A stretch of 64,000 nt of DNA from Gammaproteobacteria bacterium (GTDB lineage: Bacteria; Pseudomonadota; Gammaproteobacteria; Pseudomonadales; Pseudohongiellaceae). The notes under the pieces are model-generated. The model did no database searches and was not told the origin of the DNA. It saw only the letters and a program-made list of their open reading frames with translations. The position numbers and the translations under genes are program-made. Positions 9,620 to 20,347 of the stretch are shown piece by piece. Location: assembly GCA_008081045.1 (NCBI GenBank), contig VMDC01000021.1, positions 29,369-93,368 on the forward strand. The letters run 5' to 3'. Position 1 is the stretch's first letter. The number at the start of each line of letters is the position of its first letter.

Positions 9620-9949
9620 TTATATCTGGTTGATTGTGCCTTTGGGTAGCGCCGCGGCAATGGCTGACTTCTGAAGTTTCAGCTCAACCTCTTTGGCAAC
9701 TTCGATGGCGACATATTCTTCGTTGACCCGGGTGACCTTACCCATCAATCCGCCGGACGTCATGACTTCGTCACCTTTGCTGATGCTATCGACCAGATCT
9801 TTGTGTTCTTTCGCCCGCTTGGATTGCGGTCGCCACAGAATAAAGTAGAACAGCACAAACATGCCGCCAAACAGAAACAGATTGTAGGTCAGTGAAGGAG
9901 CAGCCGGAGCCGCCTCCTGGGCGTAGGCAGTTGGAAAAATGAAGTCCAT
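9620..9949 (-). CDS. yajC: preprotein translocase accessory subunit YajC
   Basis: 109 residues with a single membrane segment (NLFLFGGMFVLFYFILW), the family motif RPQSKRAKEHKDLV directly after it, and a small cytoplasmic SH3-like part with GDEVMTSGGLMGKV. It binds the SecDF complex. First gene of the yajC-secD-secF group; tgt lies 119 bp upstream on the same strand, the common gammaproteobacterial order, so part of its transcription may come from tgt. Confidence 0.96.
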   Translation of the reverse strand: MDFIFPTAYAQEAAPAAPSLTYNLFLFGGMFVLFYFILWRPQSKRAKEHKDLVDSISKGDEVMTSGGLMGKVTRVNEEYVAIEVAKEVELKLQKSAIAAALPKGTINQI

Positions 9950-10068
9950 GTGTCAAGGTCACTCTATATTGTCAGCAGTCGGATGCATGGTGCGGCAGAC
10001 GGGCGGCTGTGGTCTGTTCAGCTGATCCTTACCGGCCATTATTCTCAGTCTGGCGTCATTATCCGGGA

Positions 10069-11208
<1,140 letters not shown>

Positions 11209-12798
11209 TCAGTGCTCGCGAGTCGATCTGAAGGACACTTCAGGCCAGCGCTCTTCCATCAGGTTAAGGTTGACCCGGGTGGGCGCGAGGTAGGTCAGAT
11301 ATCCGCCACCGTCTATGGCCAGATTGTCAAAAGCTTTTTTGCGAAAATCCTCAAGCTGTGCCGGATCAGCGGTATCAACCCAGCGGGCAACATGAATCGA
11401 CACCGGTTCGTACACGCAATCCACTTTGTATTCATCCTTCAGGCGAAACGCCACAACCTCGAACTGCAGCACGCCGACTGCCCCCACAATCAGATCATTA
11501 TTACGCAGCGGCATGAACACCTGAGTCGATCCTTCTTCGGACAGCTGGGTGAGACCTTTCTGAAGTTGTTTGAGCTTGAGCGGGTCTTTCAGCCGAATCC
11601 GTTTGAACAATTCCGGAGCGAAGTGGGGAATGCCTTTGAATTTAAGAACTTCTCCGGCAGTGAAGGTATCGCCAATCTGAATGGTGCCATGATTGTGTAA
11701 TCCGATGATGTCCCCCGATACGGCCGTTTCAGTATGCTCACGATCTCCTGCAACGAACGTGACGGCATCGGTAACTTTAATCTCTTTACCAATACGGCTG
11801 TGATGCATCTTCATGCCTTTCTGGTACTCACCAGAGCAGATGCGCATGAAGGCGATTCTGTCACGGTGCTTGGGATCCATATTTGCCTGTATCTTGAAGA
11901 CAAATCCGGAAAAGCTGGGATCATCAGCAGCAACCGTTCTTGATTCTGTTTCCCGGTCCAGTGGCCCGGGCGCCCATTCAACAAAATCATCCAGCATTTC
12001 CCGCACACTGAAATTCCCCAGCGCGGTGCCGAAATAAACTGGCGTCATGTCGCCGCGCAGATAGGCCTGCCGGTCGAATTCATAGGAAGCACCTCTCACC
12101 AGTTCAATTTCTTCGAGAAAATCCTGATGATAGGCGCCCAGCAAGTCCTCCGCTTCCCGACTTTGCAGCCCATTGATGCAGACATCATCCGGAATCTGGT
12201 TTCCCTGACCCTGCCGGTAGACATGGATCGTGTCGGTAACCAGGTTATAGACCCCCTTAAACTCTTTACCCATGCCCAGAGGCCAGTTAATGGGCGCACA
12301 GTGAATATTCAGAACGTTCTCTATCTCGTCGAGAATTTCAATCGGATCACGGATGTCGCGGTCTAACTTGTTGACGAAGGTAAATATCGGGGTGTCCCGC
12401 AGCCGGCAAACTTCCATCAGCTTGATGGTCCGCTCCTCCACACCCTTGGCACCATCGACCACCATCAGCGCAGAGTCGACCGCGGTGAGCACCCGGTAGG
12501 TATCCTCCGAAAAGTCTTCATGGCCCGGCGTGTCTAGCAGATTGACCACCCGATCCTTGTACGGGAACTGCATTACGGAAGAAGTCACCGAAATCCCCCG
12601 CTGCTGCTCCATGGCCATCCAGTCTGAGGTCGCGTGACGGTCTGATTTCTTGCCTTTGACCGTTCCGGCCACCTGAATCAGATTGCCGAACAGCAACAGC
12701 TTTTCAGTAATGGTGGTTTTACCGGCATCAGGGTGAGAAATGATGGCCAGTACTCGCCGGCGATCGATTTCACGCTGTAATGATGCTGTTGGTGACAC
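11209..12798 (-). CDS. prfC: peptide chain release factor 3
   Basis: 529 residues when started at the GTG at 12798, which gives a start ([10 protein letters not shown]) and length that match E. coli RF3; an ATG at 12867 would add 23 residues without homologous look. G-domain motifs are complete: SHPDAGKTT (P-loop), the RGISV switch I, DTPGHEDF, and NKLD. The C-terminal domains carry [12 protein letters not shown] and [16 protein letters not shown]. It is the GTPase that releases RF1/RF2 from the ribosome. It precedes tgt on the minus strand and is divergent from the acyl-CoA dehydrogenase. Confidence 0.96.
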   Translation of the reverse strand: MSPTASLQREIDRRRVLAIISHPDAGKTTITEKLLLFGNLIQVAGTVKGKKSDRHATSDWMAMEQQRGISVTSSVMQFPYKDRVVNLLDTPGHEDFSEDTYRVLTAVDSALMVVDGAKGVEERTIKLMEVCRLRDTPIFTFVNKLDRDIRDPIEILDEIENVLNIHCAPINWPLGMGKEFKGVYNLVTDTIHVYRQGQGNQIPDDVCINGLQSREAEDLLGAYHQDFLEEIELVRGASYEFDRQAYLRGDMTPVYFGTALGNFSVREMLDDFVEWAPGPLDRETESRTVAADDPSFSGFVFKIQANMDPKHRDRIAFMRICSGEYQKGMKMHHSRIGKEIKVTDAVTFVAGDREHTETAVSGDIIGLHNHGTIQIGDTFTAGEVLKFKGIPHFAPELFKRIRLKDPLKLKQLQKGLTQLSEEGSTQVFMPLRNNDLIVGAVGVLQFEVVAFRLKDEYKVDCVYEPVSIHVARWVDTADPAQLEDFRKKAFDNLAIDGGGYLTYLAPTRVNLNLMEERWPEVSFRSTREH

Positions 12799-12992
12799 GA
12801 CAAACTCGCAGTGGCTGCAGGGTGACTGTAACGGGGCCGCATTATAGCAGCTGCTTACACTCGTCACATCAGCTCAGGGCACCGGATCGGCAGATGTCAG
12901 CGGCCTTCGGCTCTGGGCCGCCATGCATTACAATGAGTCGGCGAGATGAGAGCGGACCAGATTGCCCACCCATTACCAGAACGGACCAGATC

Positions 12993-14156
12993 ATGGATTT
13001 TACCCTGACAGAACAACAACGCGCCCTCCAGCAAGCGGTCAGAAAATTTGCGCAACAGGAACTGCCGGACATTGCGCGACAAATTGAGGCTGACGATGAA
13101 CCAGTGGATCTCGCCCTGCGCCGTCGCTACGGCGAACTCGGCTATCTCGGGGTGAATCTCGACAGCTCAGTCGGCGGTGGTGGCATGAGTCATCTCGACG
13201 CCGTGATCGTGCTGGAGGAAGTTGCGAAGATTTCAATTGCGGTGGCATTTCCGATCTTCGAAGCCTGCTTTGGCCCCAGTTTGGCCATCGCCCACTTCGG
13301 CAGCGAATCACTCAGGCAGCGTTACCTGCCCGAGGTCTGTGCCGGGGAAAAAGTCGTGGCAGTGTCCATGTCAGAGCCAGGCGCCGGATCTGCACTGACT
13401 GATCTCAGCACCCGGGGAGAAATCACCGGAGACAGAATTATCCTCAACGGAACGAAACGATGGTGCTCAGGCGCCGGACACTCGGAAGCTTATGTGGTGT
13501 ACTGCCGTCTCTCGGATGCTCCGGGCGCCAGAGGCATCGGAGCTGTGGTGGTAGACAAAGGCACTGATGGTTTCAGTTTCGGCAAGCGTGACCACCATAT
13601 GGGCTTCAGAGGCGTTTACAGTTGCGACATGTATTTCGACAATGTCGAAGTGCCGCTGGAAAACATGCTCGTACCGGCCGGCAGTTTCGGCAAGCTGATG
13701 GATGCCTTCGATCTGGAACGCTGTGGCAACACGACCATGTCACTTGCGGTGGCGCAGTCCGCATTTGACTACGTGCTGAACTACAGCCAGGAACGTGAGC
13801 AATTCGGTAAACCACTGGTAGATTTTCAGGCGGTACAGATACAGCTTGCCGAAATGAAGATGAAGTTAGAAGCTGCGCGTCTGCTGCTGTACCGCGCAGT
13901 GGTCAATGCCGAATCGGGGCTGCCGTCAATTGGCGAAAGCTCAGTTGCCAAATGCTTCGCCAATGAGGCTGTCCGGGAAGTGACGGGTAAAGCGATGCAG
14001 ATCATGGGCGGGTATGGCTATTCCAAGGAATTTCCTATCGAGCAAAAGCTCCGTGACGCCTGGGGCTGGGGTATTGCAGGGGGATCAATCGATATCCAGA
14101 AAGTAAATATTACCTCTGCACTGGTGAACCGACGTTTTAATCAGCGAGCCAGCTGA
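12993..14156 (+). CDS. acyl-CoA dehydrogenase
   Basis: 387 residues from the ATG at 12993 (MDFTLTEQQ), the family's typical first residues; the frame is open 71 codons further upstream but without homologous character. Seen: the FAD/substrate signature VAVSMSEPGAGSALTDL, the second signature QIMGGYGYSKEFPIEQKLRDA at the C-terminus with the Glu expected as catalytic base region, and RDAWGWGIAGGS. It oxidises an acyl-CoA to the 2-enoyl-CoA with electron transfer flavoprotein as acceptor. Chain length cannot be told. It overlaps nothing and ends five bases before the convergent hypothetical gene at 14162. Confidence 0.9.
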   Translation: MDFTLTEQQRALQQAVRKFAQQELPDIARQIEADDEPVDLALRRRYGELGYLGVNLDSSVGGGGMSHLDAVIVLEEVAKISIAVAFPIFEACFGPSLAIAHFGSESLRQRYLPEVCAGEKVVAVSMSEPGAGSALTDLSTRGEITGDRIILNGTKRWCSGAGHSEAYVVYCRLSDAPGARGIGAVVVDKGTDGFSFGKRDHHMGFRGVYSCDMYFDNVEVPLENMLVPAGSFGKLMDAFDLERCGNTTMSLAVAQSAFDYVLNYSQEREQFGKPLVDFQAVQIQLAEMKMKLEAARLLLYRAVVNAESGLPSIGESSVAKCFANEAVREVTGKAMQIMGGYGYSKEFPIEQKLRDAWGWGIAGGSIDIQKVNITSALVNRRFNQRAS

Positions 14157-14161
14157 GCGAT

Positions 14162-14797
14162 CTAGTGCAGGGGTCGACCCGTCGGACGACATCGGCGCTC
14201 GGCGAAATCCGGGTGCAGGATATCGATCTGTTTGACCAGCAAAAGATCGTGACGAGAGAGATGATCATGCTCAATGTCTGAACGAACCTCGACGTCTTCC
14301 AGCATCACGCAGACGACATCATCATCGTCAATATCGACGACAATGCAGGATTTAAATCCGTCCACCGTATTGATCGAGGCCAGCGATCCCACGTCGAACT
14401 GATAAACCGGCAAAGAACCGCTGGCATGCTGCAGCAACCCATAAGAAGTGAACGCAACCCCGAAGCCTGCCGCCGCGACCACGTTAATAATCTCCACTAC
14501 TTCCGGATCGGTCAGATCAACCCGAACGGTCTCGGCAAGTGGCTGATTCACCTCTAACTGCCGTCGGTTAATCAACCTCAGAAACAGATCAATGTCTTCC
14601 TGATTCCATTCGAGCGTTTCTTCCGAGACAGATCGGGTGCTGTCTGAGGACAGGCTCTGCACGTCAGTTTCGATAGTCAGATCCCGAACTTTGGTGTCCG
14701 GCGGACAAGGCACCACCATTGAGACGGAACAGTAGCCGTCGCTACGCTCTGCGCTGAGGCGCCAGAGGAAAGGAACTTCACTGCTCAGTTCGAACAT
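14162..14797 (-). CDS. hypothetical protein, 211 residues
   Basis: I do not recognise the family. The protein is soluble, acidic (DDDDVV near residue 157), with no signal peptide or membrane segment. Its first 70 residues look weakly structured (Ser/Thr/Glu rich), the rest alternates predicted beta strands, with a long hydrophobic piece IINVVAAAGFGVAFTSYGLLQH in the middle that could be a buried helix. It is transcribed toward the acyl-CoA dehydrogenase and its promoter must lie in the AT-rich stretch that begins at 14798. Codon use is like its neighbours, so I take it as a real gene. Confidence 0.65.
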   Translation of the reverse strand: MFELSSEVPFLWRLSAERSDGYCSVSMVVPCPPDTKVRDLTIETDVQSLSSDSTRSVSEETLEWNQEDIDLFLRLINRRQLEVNQPLAETVRVDLTDPEVVEIINVVAAAGFGVAFTSYGLLQHASGSLPVYQFDVGSLASINTVDGFKSCIVVDIDDDDVVCVMLEDVEVRSDIEHDHLSRHDLLLVKQIDILHPDFAERRCRPTGRPLH

Positions 14798-15329
14798 AGG
14801 AAACCGCTAACAGGAACGAAAAGGCTCGGGATCTATCAAGGATGTCGACTGAATGATTGACAAAATTAGCAGCCACAGCAACCTTTTTTTCAGGCCTGTC
14901 GGAGGAACGGTGAGACCAAGTTAGCGGGCATTGCTAAAGCGAATTTCAGCAGTTCCAATTAAGCTATTGAACAAGCAGGAAATTCTCATGGACGGAGATT
15001 TTTGAGTTTTTCCACAGAATCTGTGGATAACTCAGTGGATTGTTTCTGCAATCCGACCGTGAGGCACGAATTTTCGTGATTCCCACTTAAATTGGCTAAA
15101 AATTAAACAATATGTATTTTTCATATATTTCAATAACTTAATATTTATTGAATGATTGTATAAAAATAAAACCCGCTATTTTGTAGGCTTTTCTTACTGA
15201 CACGTCATTTTTGTGCATAAATTCAAGGGTTAAAACGATTTCCCAAAATATCGTTCCGTTTTATTACTGTTTTTATTGAAGTTTTTGCTCCTATAATACC
15301 GTTCGTTCATAAAGCTTTTCTGACCGGCA
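14798..15329. other. AT-rich gene-free stretch with three DnaA-box-like sites
   Basis: This 532-bp stretch holds no gene. It is much richer in A and T than the rest of the window, above all 15090-15300. Sites fitting the DnaA consensus TTWTNCACA: TTTTCCACA at 15008-15016 (plus), TGTGGATAA at 15022-15030 (minus, a perfect TTATCCACA) and TGTGCATAA at 15212-15220 (minus, TTATGCACA). The first two form an inverted pair five bases apart. Only one GATC is present. It lies between divergent genes, so it also holds their promoters. Whether it is an origin is not established; see findings. Confidence 0.6.
15292..15297 (+). promoter_or_regulatory. consensus -10 hexamer before the gene at 15330
   Basis: A perfect TATAAT lies 32 bp before the ATG at 15330. 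No good -35 hexamer stands at 16-18 bp, so promoter strength may depend on the AT-rich upstream DNA or an activator. Confidence 0.45.
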
Positions 15330-15788
15330 ATGGGCAGATTTTCGTCCTCACTTACCTACACACTTTCAACAGTGCTTGCCCTGCTGCTGGTCAGCTTCGG
15401 CTACAGTGCGTTGAAAAAATACCGGCTGGATGGCTCGAGCGATGAAACGGCGGTCAATCTGGCCCGCGCGACCTACACCAGCGGAATGGCAGACTCATTG
15501 ATAGACTCCGCACATCCTGCCTTTCTCCGTCAGGTGTCACCCGCCGCGCTCCAGTCGACTGTGTCGGCCACGCTGGCGCGACTTGGGCCACTGACCGCCA
15601 TGACTGAAATACGTGGCGCGGCGCAGGTTCCTATGCTGACCTATCCGACCCAGGAAGTTACCGCCAGCTACGAGATTAACCTGCTTTTTGGTGAGTCGCG
15701 GGCGACGCTGTTTATCGACCTGATTACCCAGCCCGGGGGCTGGCAGGTAACAGCCTTCAGGCTTGATTCTCCGCTCATCTATAACTGA
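15330..15788 (+). CDS. membrane-anchored periplasmic hypothetical protein
   Basis: 152 residues. An N-terminal hydrophobic segment (TYTLSTVLALLLVSFGYSAL) acts as a signal anchor or uncleaved signal; the remaining about 120 residues look like a small alpha+beta fold with helices followed by three strands (ITASYEINLLF-type pattern, then ATLFIDLITQPGGWQVTAF). That order, ending in a strand with GGWQV, is reminiscent of the NTF2-like DUF4019/DUF3887 group, but I cannot assign it. It stands alone: the flanking genes are on the other strand. The start ATG at 15330 follows a TATAAT box by 32 bp, implying a short leader. Confidence 0.65.
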   Translation: MGRFSSSLTYTLSTVLALLLVSFGYSALKKYRLDGSSDETAVNLARATYTSGMADSLIDSAHPAFLRQVSPAALQSTVSATLARLGPLTAMTEIRGAAQVPMLTYPTQEVTASYEINLLFGESRATLFIDLITQPGGWQVTAFRLDSPLIYN

Positions 15789-15894
15789 CTGAGGGACTCA
15801 CTGGTCAAAGCCGTAAGCAAAGGGCACGGCTGGCCCAGGCCGGCAGAGGCAGACCTCGGCTGTTTCTGTAGACACTGAAGAAAACGCTTGCTGA

Positions 15895-18228
15895 CTACTC
15901 AGCGACAACACGCAGCAGTTGCGCGTAATCCGTGTAGCCACCGAAGATTTTGTAGATACCATCCTGCTTCATGGTCCGCATCCCGTCTTTCAACGCCTGG
16001 GCGCGGATATCATCCAGTTCAGCCTTCTTATAGATCATGGCCTGCAGAGTGGGGGTGCCCACCAACAACTCGTGGATACCGGTGCGGCCTTTGTATCCCG
16101 TTCCGCCGCAATCTTTGCAACCGTCAGGGTGAGCCCTCATCAGTTCAATGTTACCGAAATCGTAATCTGGCATGTCTTGCTCAACCAGGTCACGACCGTA
16201 GGTGTCAATCAGATGATCCAGCTCTTTCTGATCAGGGCGATAGGACTCTTTGCATTTCGGACACAGGGTTCGCATCAGACGCTGCGCCAGCACGCCCAGC
16301 AGGGCGTCTGAGAAATTAACCGGGTCGAGACCCAGATCCAGCAAGCGGGTGATGGTTTCCGGCGCTGAGTTGGTGTGCAGCGTCGACAGCACCAGGTGAT
16401 CGGTCAACGAAGCCTCGACACCAATGCTGGCGGTTTCCTCGTCACGCATCTCACCAATCAGAATGACATCCGGGTCGGCACGCAAAAAGGCTCGCATTGC
16501 CGTGGCAAAAGTGAAGTCAATCTTCGGAATCATCTGGACTTGCTGCAATCCCGGCTGGGTAATTTCCACCGGATCCTCGGCGGTCCAGATTTTTCTTTCT
16601 GGCTGATTGATGTGGCCGAGCACGGCGTGCAAAGTTGTGGTCTTACCGGACCCTGTCGGACCCACCACCAGGAACAGACCATGCGGATGAGACGAAAGCT
16701 CAATCACCTTCTCGTGATTGGTCGGCGTCATATTGAGTTTTTCCAGCGGCATGGCGGACCCCGCCGCCAGAATACGCAGTACTGCACTTTCGCCCTGAAC
16801 TGTGGGCACGGTGGCCACCCGCAATTCCAGCTTCTTGCCACGGACCTTCAACTTGCACTTGCCGTCCTGAGGGAGCCGCTTTTCTGCGATATTCAAACGG
16901 GACATGACTTTGATGCGCGCAATCAGTGCCCCACAGTGCTCTTGCGGAATTTTGATAATTTCCCGACACAGACCATCCACGCGAATCCTGACCGACCCGG
17001 GCGCATTGTCCTTACCCGGCTCAATGTGAATGTCCGAGGCGCCGAGCCGGTCTGACTCGGTGATAATGCGGTTAACCAGCTGGATGATTGCGGAGGTTGC
17101 TGCGAGACCTTCATCCTCCTCCTCTTCTTCCTCGCTGCCTTCCATTTCGACGCCGGTGCCATCATCCATCGAAGAAAAAATGTCGTCGAACCCTTCTTCG
17201 TAATCACCCTCACCGTCCCCTCTCAGAAACTGGATGATGTGTTCAGGCAGACCCACTCGGAAAATATAGTTCCGGGCATTTACGACACCCTGTATCTCCA
17301 TGATTCGCTGGTAATCGGAAGGGTCATCTATGAGGATAACCGCTTCTTCCTTATTGCCTGCCACCGGTAGCCATAAATTACTGCGCAGATAGCTTTCCCC
17401 GATGTTTTCCAGCAGATCCGTGGGCAACTCGAGTTCCGGGTCGTACTTCATGTAAGGAACGCGATAGTACAATTCAAGCGACTGACCAATCAGATCCGCT
17501 TCGATGTTGTATTCGTCCATCAGCACCCGTGAGACTGAGCCACCATACAGGGAGACCTTGTTCTGCACGTCCTCAAGTTCGACGCTGCTGATTTTTCCTT
17601 TCTGCACGAGATAGTCATACGGGCCTTGGGTGCTTTGCAGGGAGGAGCGGAACTGCTTGGCAAGCATCTGACTCACCATCATGGCGTGTTTCAGATCGGT
17701 CTTGGTAAAGTCGCGGTCCCCCTCGAAGTTGATCAGCTGCATGACGCCCAGCAGAATTTCATCCTTGATCGGGATAACGATTTGGGATTTGACCTTCCAG
17801 CCCTTGGCCTCACTGAAACTGCTGTCGAACTGGAGTCTGGGATGAATGTCCGTCAGTTCCTGACTGTCTTTGACGTTTCTGATGACCAGCGGTTTTTGGC
17901 TTAGAGCCACGTAACCAGCCAGTGACGTGGTGCTGAATGGCACACGAATCTGCACAGAATCGTCGTCATCAGGATCCCCTCCCTTGATGCTGGCGAGGAT
18001 CTCCTTGCCGTTATCCACTGACTGATAAATGGTGAAGAGACGCACGCCGAGAAGATCGAGCAGTTCCTGCTCCACCTCTTTCATCGCGGACTTGAGCTTC
18101 TTGCTGAACTTGAGCCGCTTATAGATCTTGGAGAGCTGCGCTACAAATTCGTCCTTGGGCTCAGCCTGTGAAGACCCCTCGGCTGGGGGCGTCTCAACTT
18201 CGATCTCTGTGGTTGCTGTATCCGCCAT
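15895..18228 (-). CDS. GspE/PilB-family secretion ATPase with N-terminal GAF domain
   Basis: 777 residues. Order of domains: GAF-like domain at about 45-200 (LLGVRLFTIYQ...IVIPIKDEILLGVMQLINF), a GspE/MshE-N-type region at about 205-330, an acidic linker (EGSEEEEEEDEG, 363-374), then the ATPase with DIHIEPG, Walker A GPTGSGKTTT (523-532), Asp-rich box EDPVE, Walker B DPDVILIGEMRDEET, and a four-cysteine zinc site (CPKC ... CKDCGG). Enzymes of this family power type IV pilus or type II secretion assembly. No pilin, PilC, PilQ or Gsp gene is near, so the partner is unknown. The GAF domain suggests ligand control (inference). Confidence 0.85.
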   Translation of the reverse strand: MADTATTEIEVETPPAEGSSQAEPKDEFVAQLSKIYKRLKFSKKLKSAMKEVEQELLDLLGVRLFTIYQSVDNGKEILASIKGGDPDDDDSVQIRVPFSTTSLAGYVALSQKPLVIRNVKDSQELTDIHPRLQFDSSFSEAKGWKVKSQIVIPIKDEILLGVMQLINFEGDRDFTKTDLKHAMMVSQMLAKQFRSSLQSTQGPYDYLVQKGKISSVELEDVQNKVSLYGGSVSRVLMDEYNIEADLIGQSLELYYRVPYMKYDPELELPTDLLENIGESYLRSNLWLPVAGNKEEAVILIDDPSDYQRIMEIQGVVNARNYIFRVGLPEHIIQFLRGDGEGDYEEGFDDIFSSMDDGTGVEMEGSEEEEEEDEGLAATSAIIQLVNRIITESDRLGASDIHIEPGKDNAPGSVRIRVDGLCREIIKIPQEHCGALIARIKVMSRLNIAEKRLPQDGKCKLKVRGKKLELRVATVPTVQGESAVLRILAAGSAMPLEKLNMTPTNHEKVIELSSHPHGLFLVVGPTGSGKTTTLHAVLGHINQPERKIWTAEDPVEITQPGLQQVQMIPKIDFTFATAMRAFLRADPDVILIGEMRDEETASIGVEASLTDHLVLSTLHTNSAPETITRLLDLGLDPVNFSDALLGVLAQRLMRTLCPKCKESYRPDQKELDHLIDTYGRDLVEQDMPDYDFGNIELMRAHPDGCKDCGGTGYKGRTGIHELLVGTPTLQAMIYKKAELDDIRAQALKDGMRTMKQDGIYKIFGGYTDYAQLLRVVAE

Positions 18229-18370
18229 AAAATTCTTGTGTTTTCAGGGTTCCGAGCCGATGACTTATCAGTAACAGACAGCGCGCTGCACGAATTTGCA
18301 TGTTCAGCACTCGCTGTCCTAAACCGTGTTATCGACCTGACCGGTGAGAGATATAGGTTCCCGAGCAAAA

Positions 18371-19189
18371 ATGCCAGTAAATTCAGTCAGATTCAACACT
18401 ATATTACCCCTCATTGTCACGAGTTTGTTGGGGCTTTCGGGTGCATCCAGCAGCCAGGACGCTTTCTCTAAACCGGATTTTGACTGGCTGGGACAGCAGG
18501 TATTCCGCAATGAATGCCGTTCCAGACCCGCCTGCCTGACCAGCTGGAATGCCGGAGAAGATTTCCCCTCGCTGGGCATCGGACACTTTATCTGGTATCG
18601 CGCCGGACAGCAGGAAATTTTTGAAGAGAGCTTTCCGCAGCTACTGTCATTCCTGAAGCGGCGGCAGGTCGTGCTGCCCCCATGGCTGCAGAATTCGGCT
18701 GACCCTGACAACCCCTGGCCCAGTCGCGCTGCGTTTAACGCCGCGCAACAAAGCGAGCAGATGCGCGAGCTGAGGGCATTCCTACTTGCGACTGCTCCTC
18801 TACAGGCAGAGTTTATCGTCTCCCGCTTTCACCTGACTGAAGATGAAATCATATTCAGTTTTCCACCCGCTGACCGCAGTAAAGCGCGTCAGATCCTGCA
18901 GGGGCTGGCCGCTGCACACCCGCCCCTGGGACAGTATGCACTGATTGACTATCTCCATTTCAAAGGCTCAGGACTGAATCCCGCGGAGCAATATCACAAT
19001 ATGGGGTGGGGGCTAAAACAGGTCGTGGCAGAAATGCTGGAGGCAGAGGTTTCCCTCCAGCAATTTGTCGAAGCGGGCACCGCGGTGCTGGACCGACGCA
19101 TCAGCAACGCCCCCGCCGAACGCAGGGAATCCCGCTGGCGGGCTGGCTGGCACAACCGGTTGCAGTCTTATTTGCCACCAGCCAATTGA
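18371..19189 (+). CDS. secreted hypothetical protein, possible lysozyme-like fold
   Basis: 272 residues from the ATG at 18371, which places a signal peptide first (hydrophobic ILPLIVTSLLGLSGASSSQ); a GTG at 18344 would add nine residues. After export the protein is soluble. The stretch NECRSRPACLTSWNAGEDF followed by PSLGIGHFIWY resembles the catalytic Glu plus beta-hairpin (GxGH) region of lysozyme-like glycosidases, and two cysteines (in ECRSRPAC) could pair. HNMGWGLKQVV and a final GWHNRLQSYLP are other conserved-looking blocks. A peptidoglycan role is inference. It is divergent from the GAF-ATPase gene and 69 bp before hisC. Confidence 0.7.
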   Translation: MPVNSVRFNTILPLIVTSLLGLSGASSSQDAFSKPDFDWLGQQVFRNECRSRPACLTSWNAGEDFPSLGIGHFIWYRAGQQEIFEESFPQLLSFLKRRQVVLPPWLQNSADPDNPWPSRAAFNAAQQSEQMRELRAFLLATAPLQAEFIVSRFHLTEDEIIFSFPPADRSKARQILQGLAAAHPPLGQYALIDYLHFKGSGLNPAEQYHNMGWGLKQVVAEMLEAEVSLQQFVEAGTAVLDRRISNAPAERRESRWRAGWHNRLQSYLPPAN

Positions 19190-19258
19190 AGTCATTGCCC
19201 ACTGCAGCAATAGTCATTACCCTTCTCGCTCCTGTTGCACACAGTAGAGCCCTGACCT

Positions 19259-20332
19259 ATGTCTTTTCAGCGAACCAACATCGCCACCATGGCCGGCTAC
19301 GTGCCCGGCGAGCAAGTCAACAGCGCTGATGTCATCAAGCTGAACACCAACGAAAACCCCTACCCGCCCAGTCCCGCAGTGGCAGCGGCGCTGAACGGGA
19401 TCGATTCAGCGATTCTGAGACGATATCCATCACCAACGGCTGTGTCGTTTCGGGAAGCAGCAGCGCGATGTCACGGCATCAGCGTTGACAACATCGTCCC
19501 CACTAACGGGGGTGACGAACTGCTGCGTCTGGTGCTGACAACTTTTGCAGCGCCAGGTGAAACGGTGGCCGTCACCCGGCCGACTTATTCCCTGTACCGG
19601 GTACTGGCCGAAATTCAGGCCAATCCGCTGCACGAAATCGCTCTCGAGGACACTTGGGATCTGCCGGAGGATTTTGTCCGGCAACTCTCGGATGCCGGGG
19701 CCAAAATGTGCATCCTGGTCAATCCTCATGCTCCAACGGGCAAACTGCTGCCCGTTGCAACGCTGACCGAGATCGCAGCAAACTTTGACGGTCTGCTGCT
19801 GGTCGATGAAGCCTACGTGGATTTCGTTGACCCGGCCCGGGAACACGACGCGGTGCCTTTGGCGGTCGAACGCGACAATGTCCTGCTGCTGCGCACCCTT
19901 TCCAAAGGCTATTCCCTGGCCGGCCTGCGATTCGGCTACGGCATTGGCTCGGCAGAGCTGATCCATCCAATTCTTTATAAAACCCGGGACAGCTACAACA
20001 CAGACTATATCGCTCAGCAACTCGCCGCTGCCGCCATTCAATCCCGTGATTATGCGGAAAACACCTGGGAAAAAGTTCGTCAAGCACGGGAGGCGCTTGC
20101 GAATGCACTCACACAGTTAGGTTTCGGCGTCACACCCAGTCAGGCCAATTTCGTGCTCGCCACACTACCTGCCGGTCACAGCGCCGAACAGCTCTATCAG
20201 CAGCTGAAATCTGAAAATATCCTGGTCAGGTTTTTTGATCAGGAACGGCTGCGAGATAAACTGCGCATCTCCGTGGGCACGCCTGCGGAAAACGCCACCT
20301 TACTTGCTGCGCTGACCCGCAAATTTACCTGA
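19259..20332 (+). CDS. hisC: histidinol-phosphate aminotransferase
   Basis: 357 residues, fold-type I PLP aminotransferase. Seen: IKLNTNENPYPPSP near the N-terminus, TNGGDELLRLV, VNPHAPTGKL, the DEAYVDF motif, and the PLP lysine in RTLSKGYSLAGLRFGYGIG; LRISVGTPAENATLL at the C-terminus. It converts imidazole-acetol phosphate to L-histidinol phosphate; broad-range members also act on aromatic amino acids. It is not in a his operon here, which leaves some room for a paralogous role. The next gene follows after 15 bp on the same strand. Confidence 0.92.
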   Translation: MSFQRTNIATMAGYVPGEQVNSADVIKLNTNENPYPPSPAVAAALNGIDSAILRRYPSPTAVSFREAAARCHGISVDNIVPTNGGDELLRLVLTTFAAPGETVAVTRPTYSLYRVLAEIQANPLHEIALEDTWDLPEDFVRQLSDAGAKMCILVNPHAPTGKLLPVATLTEIAANFDGLLLVDEAYVDFVDPAREHDAVPLAVERDNVLLLRTLSKGYSLAGLRFGYGIGSAELIHPILYKTRDSYNTDYIAQQLAAAAIQSRDYAENTWEKVRQAREALANALTQLGFGVTPSQANFVLATLPAGHSAEQLYQQLKSENILVRFFDQERLRDKLRISVGTPAENATLLAALTRKFT

Positions 20333-20347
20333 ACAACCGGGCTCATT

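Noticed and set aside
12799..12867. Longer start for prfC at 12867
   Set aside because: The first 23 residues have no RF3 character; GTG at 12798 gives the E. coli-like length of 529.
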